DNA of 64,000 bases from Argonema antarcticum A004/B2 (GTDB lineage: Bacteria; Cyanobacteriota; Cyanobacteriia; Cyanobacteriales; Aerosakkonemataceae). Numbering within the stretch: position 1 is the stretch's first letter; the number at the start of each line of letters is the position of its first letter. The notes beneath the pieces are model-generated. The model had not been told where the DNA came from, did not search any database, and worked only from the letters and a program-made list of their open reading frames with translations. Location: the NCBI RefSeq assembly GCF_023333585.1, contig NZ_JAIQZN010000018.1, positions 1 to 64,000 on the forward strand, written 5' to 3'. Shown piece after piece: positions 62,809-64,000 of the stretch. The translations under genes and the position numbers were made by a program.

Positions 62809-63715
62809 GTTCATCAATATTCTCTTCTTTAATATCTAGATACCCTTGTAAAAATATCTTTATGTTTTCTTCTCGACGACTTGATAAAAGTCTATTCCAT
62901 TGTCCAACTGTCATACCATGAACTTCCGTATTGTAGATACGTTGCTTGAACTCTTTAATTCCTGGATGCACAATTCTATCCATCTTAGCAAAATTAGTGT
63001 CTAGTCTATATTCATATCTTATTCGTAGCTGACGTAGAAGACGTTGATAGTCTCTGGTCGGTTTGTATATTTTTCCTTCAACGCCCCATGAGTCAACAAT
63101 TTTTTGAGCTTCTAATAATTCCTCAATAGATCCCTGAAACTTATATCCATTAGTGTTTGTCTGTTGCAAATTTGCTGTTCTTTGAGTTGTATCTTCTGGT
63201 TCTAAAACAAGATAATCAGGTGGATTATGATAATGAGTGTCCCTAGCAACAGCTACAGATAAACCAGAAACGACACATACATCAAGAATTCGAGGCTTAC
63301 CGTAGATAATTTTTTCAGGAAGCCATGCCAGCATAACAACGTAAGTTTGATCGAAGCTGAAGTGGTTTTGACTATCTTTAAAGCGTGCTGTTATTTCTGT
63401 CGCCAATGGAAACCATGCTTTAATTTCTAGTCCCGGCATTGGTTGAACTTCTCCCACAAAAATAGTATCTGGAAAGCCCGGATCTTGCCTCTGCCATTTT
63501 CCAAAATCAGCAAATTCGTTTTGTTTATTTAGAAATTCAACAGTGTTAAACTCAATTAAATTGCCAAGCAGTGGTGAAAGTTTTGAGATAACTTTAGACA
63601 AATTTACGGCTGCATTCACAGTCACAGGTTTAGAGACATTTAAAACGTCAAAAGTGTGCCCTGATAAATCATTGAGATATTGTGATGCGAGTCTAATTAC
63701 ATCTTGCGTATTCAT
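62798..63715 (-). CDS. Probable type II restriction endonuclease
   Basis: 305 aa. A PD-(D/E)xK site is suggested by DPGFPDTIFVGEV near 78-90 and PGLEIKAWFP near 93-102 (PD...EIK). The C-terminal helices (RQLRIRYEYRLDTNFAKM) may contact DNA. Its ATG overlaps the upstream XRE gene by 4 nt (ATGA). It is convergent with the methyltransferase. The three genes form a compact restriction-modification cassette. Confidence 0.8.
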   Translation of the reverse strand: MNTQDVIRLASQYLNDLSGHTFDVLNVSKPVTVNAAVNLSKVISKLSPLLGNLIEFNTVEFLNKQNEFADFGKWQRQDPGFPDTIFVGEVQPMPGLEIKAWFPLATEITARFKDSQNHFSFDQTYVVMLAWLPEKIIYGKPRILDVCVVSGLSVAVARDTHYHNPPDYLVLEPEDTTQRTANLQQTNTNGYKFQGSIEELLEAQKIVDSWGVEGKIYKPTRDYQRLLRQLRIRYEYRLDTNFAKMDRIVHPGIKEFKQRIYNTEVHGMTVGQWNRLLSSRREENIKIFLQGYLDIKEENIDELID

Positions 63716-63975
63716 TCCTCATCCTTACAGGATAGTTCAGATATTCCTTGTTCGACTTTCCTGATGATGTCGCAAGGATCTACACCAATTACATGGGTAA
63801 CGAACAGAAACTCAATTACATCTAAACGCCGCTCACCGTTCTCGTATTTAGCTACGAAAGATTGCGGCTTCTTAAGATGTTTAGCAAGTGCCTCCTGAGT
63901 TAGCCGCGCTTCTTTGCGTGCGGCAATCATGCAGCGGCGAAATATGTCATACTCATTGCTAAAAATAGACTTCAT
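63712..63975 (-). CDS. XRE-family regulator (controller-like)
   Basis: 87 aa from ATG at 63975 (MKSIFSNEYD), preceded by AAGG; the frame is also open from GTG at 63993 and on to the window edge. A lambda repressor-type HTH: AARKEARLTQEALAKHLKKP then SFVAKYENGERRLDVIEF. First gene of the operon with the endonuclease, so it probably times endonuclease expression as controller proteins do. Its promoter would be at or beyond the window edge. Confidence 0.82.
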   Translation of the reverse strand: MKSIFSNEYDIFRRCMIAARKEARLTQEALAKHLKKPQSFVAKYENGERRLDVIEFLFVTHVIGVDPCDIIRKVEQGISELSCKDEE

Positions 63976-64000
63976 TGTGCCTTGATGTAGCACTAAGCAT

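Overview
The window reads as chromosome of a filamentous, probably Oscillatoriales-like cyanobacterium. Pointers are the very frequent HIP1 octamer GCGATCGC, the 7-bp tandem repeats between genes (TTTTGAC, GGGGCTA, ACAACTG), and a cyanobacterial gene set: a COP23 protein, TPR-CHAT protein, three Uma2 (DUF820) genes, TxlA, HisZ, a NIL-domain ferredoxin, a ChlH-type chelatase subunit, pentapeptide-repeat genes, and a vWA-MoxR-associated NB-ARC protein. The genus is inference; no rRNA or tRNA gene was seen.

Layout. 1-6.9 kb: suhB-like phosphatase, J-domain/TPR protein, hisZ, then a 75-aa 2[4Fe-4S] ferredoxin gene split by a complete 2.4-kb group II intron carrying a reverse transcriptase/maturase, then a LivF-type ATPase. 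7-16.4 kb: metabolic and exported proteins, including a JAMM peptidase next to a MoeB/MoeZ-type activating enzyme, a COP23 protein followed by a trypsin-like protease, and a CheA-like kinase with a frameshifted end. 16.5-17.6 kb: two toxin-antitoxin modules, one with a nonsense codon in hicA. 17.6-31.5 kb: a ChlH-family subunit, TPR-CHAT protein, carotenoid-type FAD oxidoreductase, DUF3616 protein, a two-gene ATPase-plus-TOPRIM pair, NIL ferredoxin, TxlA and a Uma2 protein. 33.2-36.0 kb: three tandem paralogous pentapeptide-repeat genes.

36.2-53.9 kb is a defence-like island: SF2 helicase of the Dnd-associated restriction type, a fused type IIG-like methylase/nuclease, antitoxin-like genes, DndD with a coupled small gene, Uma2, a TumE-type toxin-antitoxin pair, Dnd-associated protein 4, a DGQHR (DndB-like) protein on the other strand, an NB-ARC protein whose WD40 part has collapsed, and a divergent three-gene unit of a GTPase plus two small proteins that share a C-terminal helical module. 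That unit is my best candidate for something undescribed. DndC and DndE are not in the window.

54-64 kb returns to housekeeping (fatty acid hydroxylase, rhomboid protease, prolyl oligopeptidase, gatB), interrupted by an IS982-type remnant beside a 33-bp tandem array, and ends in a type II restriction-modification cassette (methyltransferase, endonuclease, XRE regulator).

A theme across the window is repeat spread. The palindrome AGAAACCCGGTTTCT and 7- to 10-bp tandem units lie between genes, but closely similar sequences also sit in frame inside hisZ, an alcohol dehydrogenase and, twice, the ChlH paralogue. All assignments come from reading motifs; no database search was possible.
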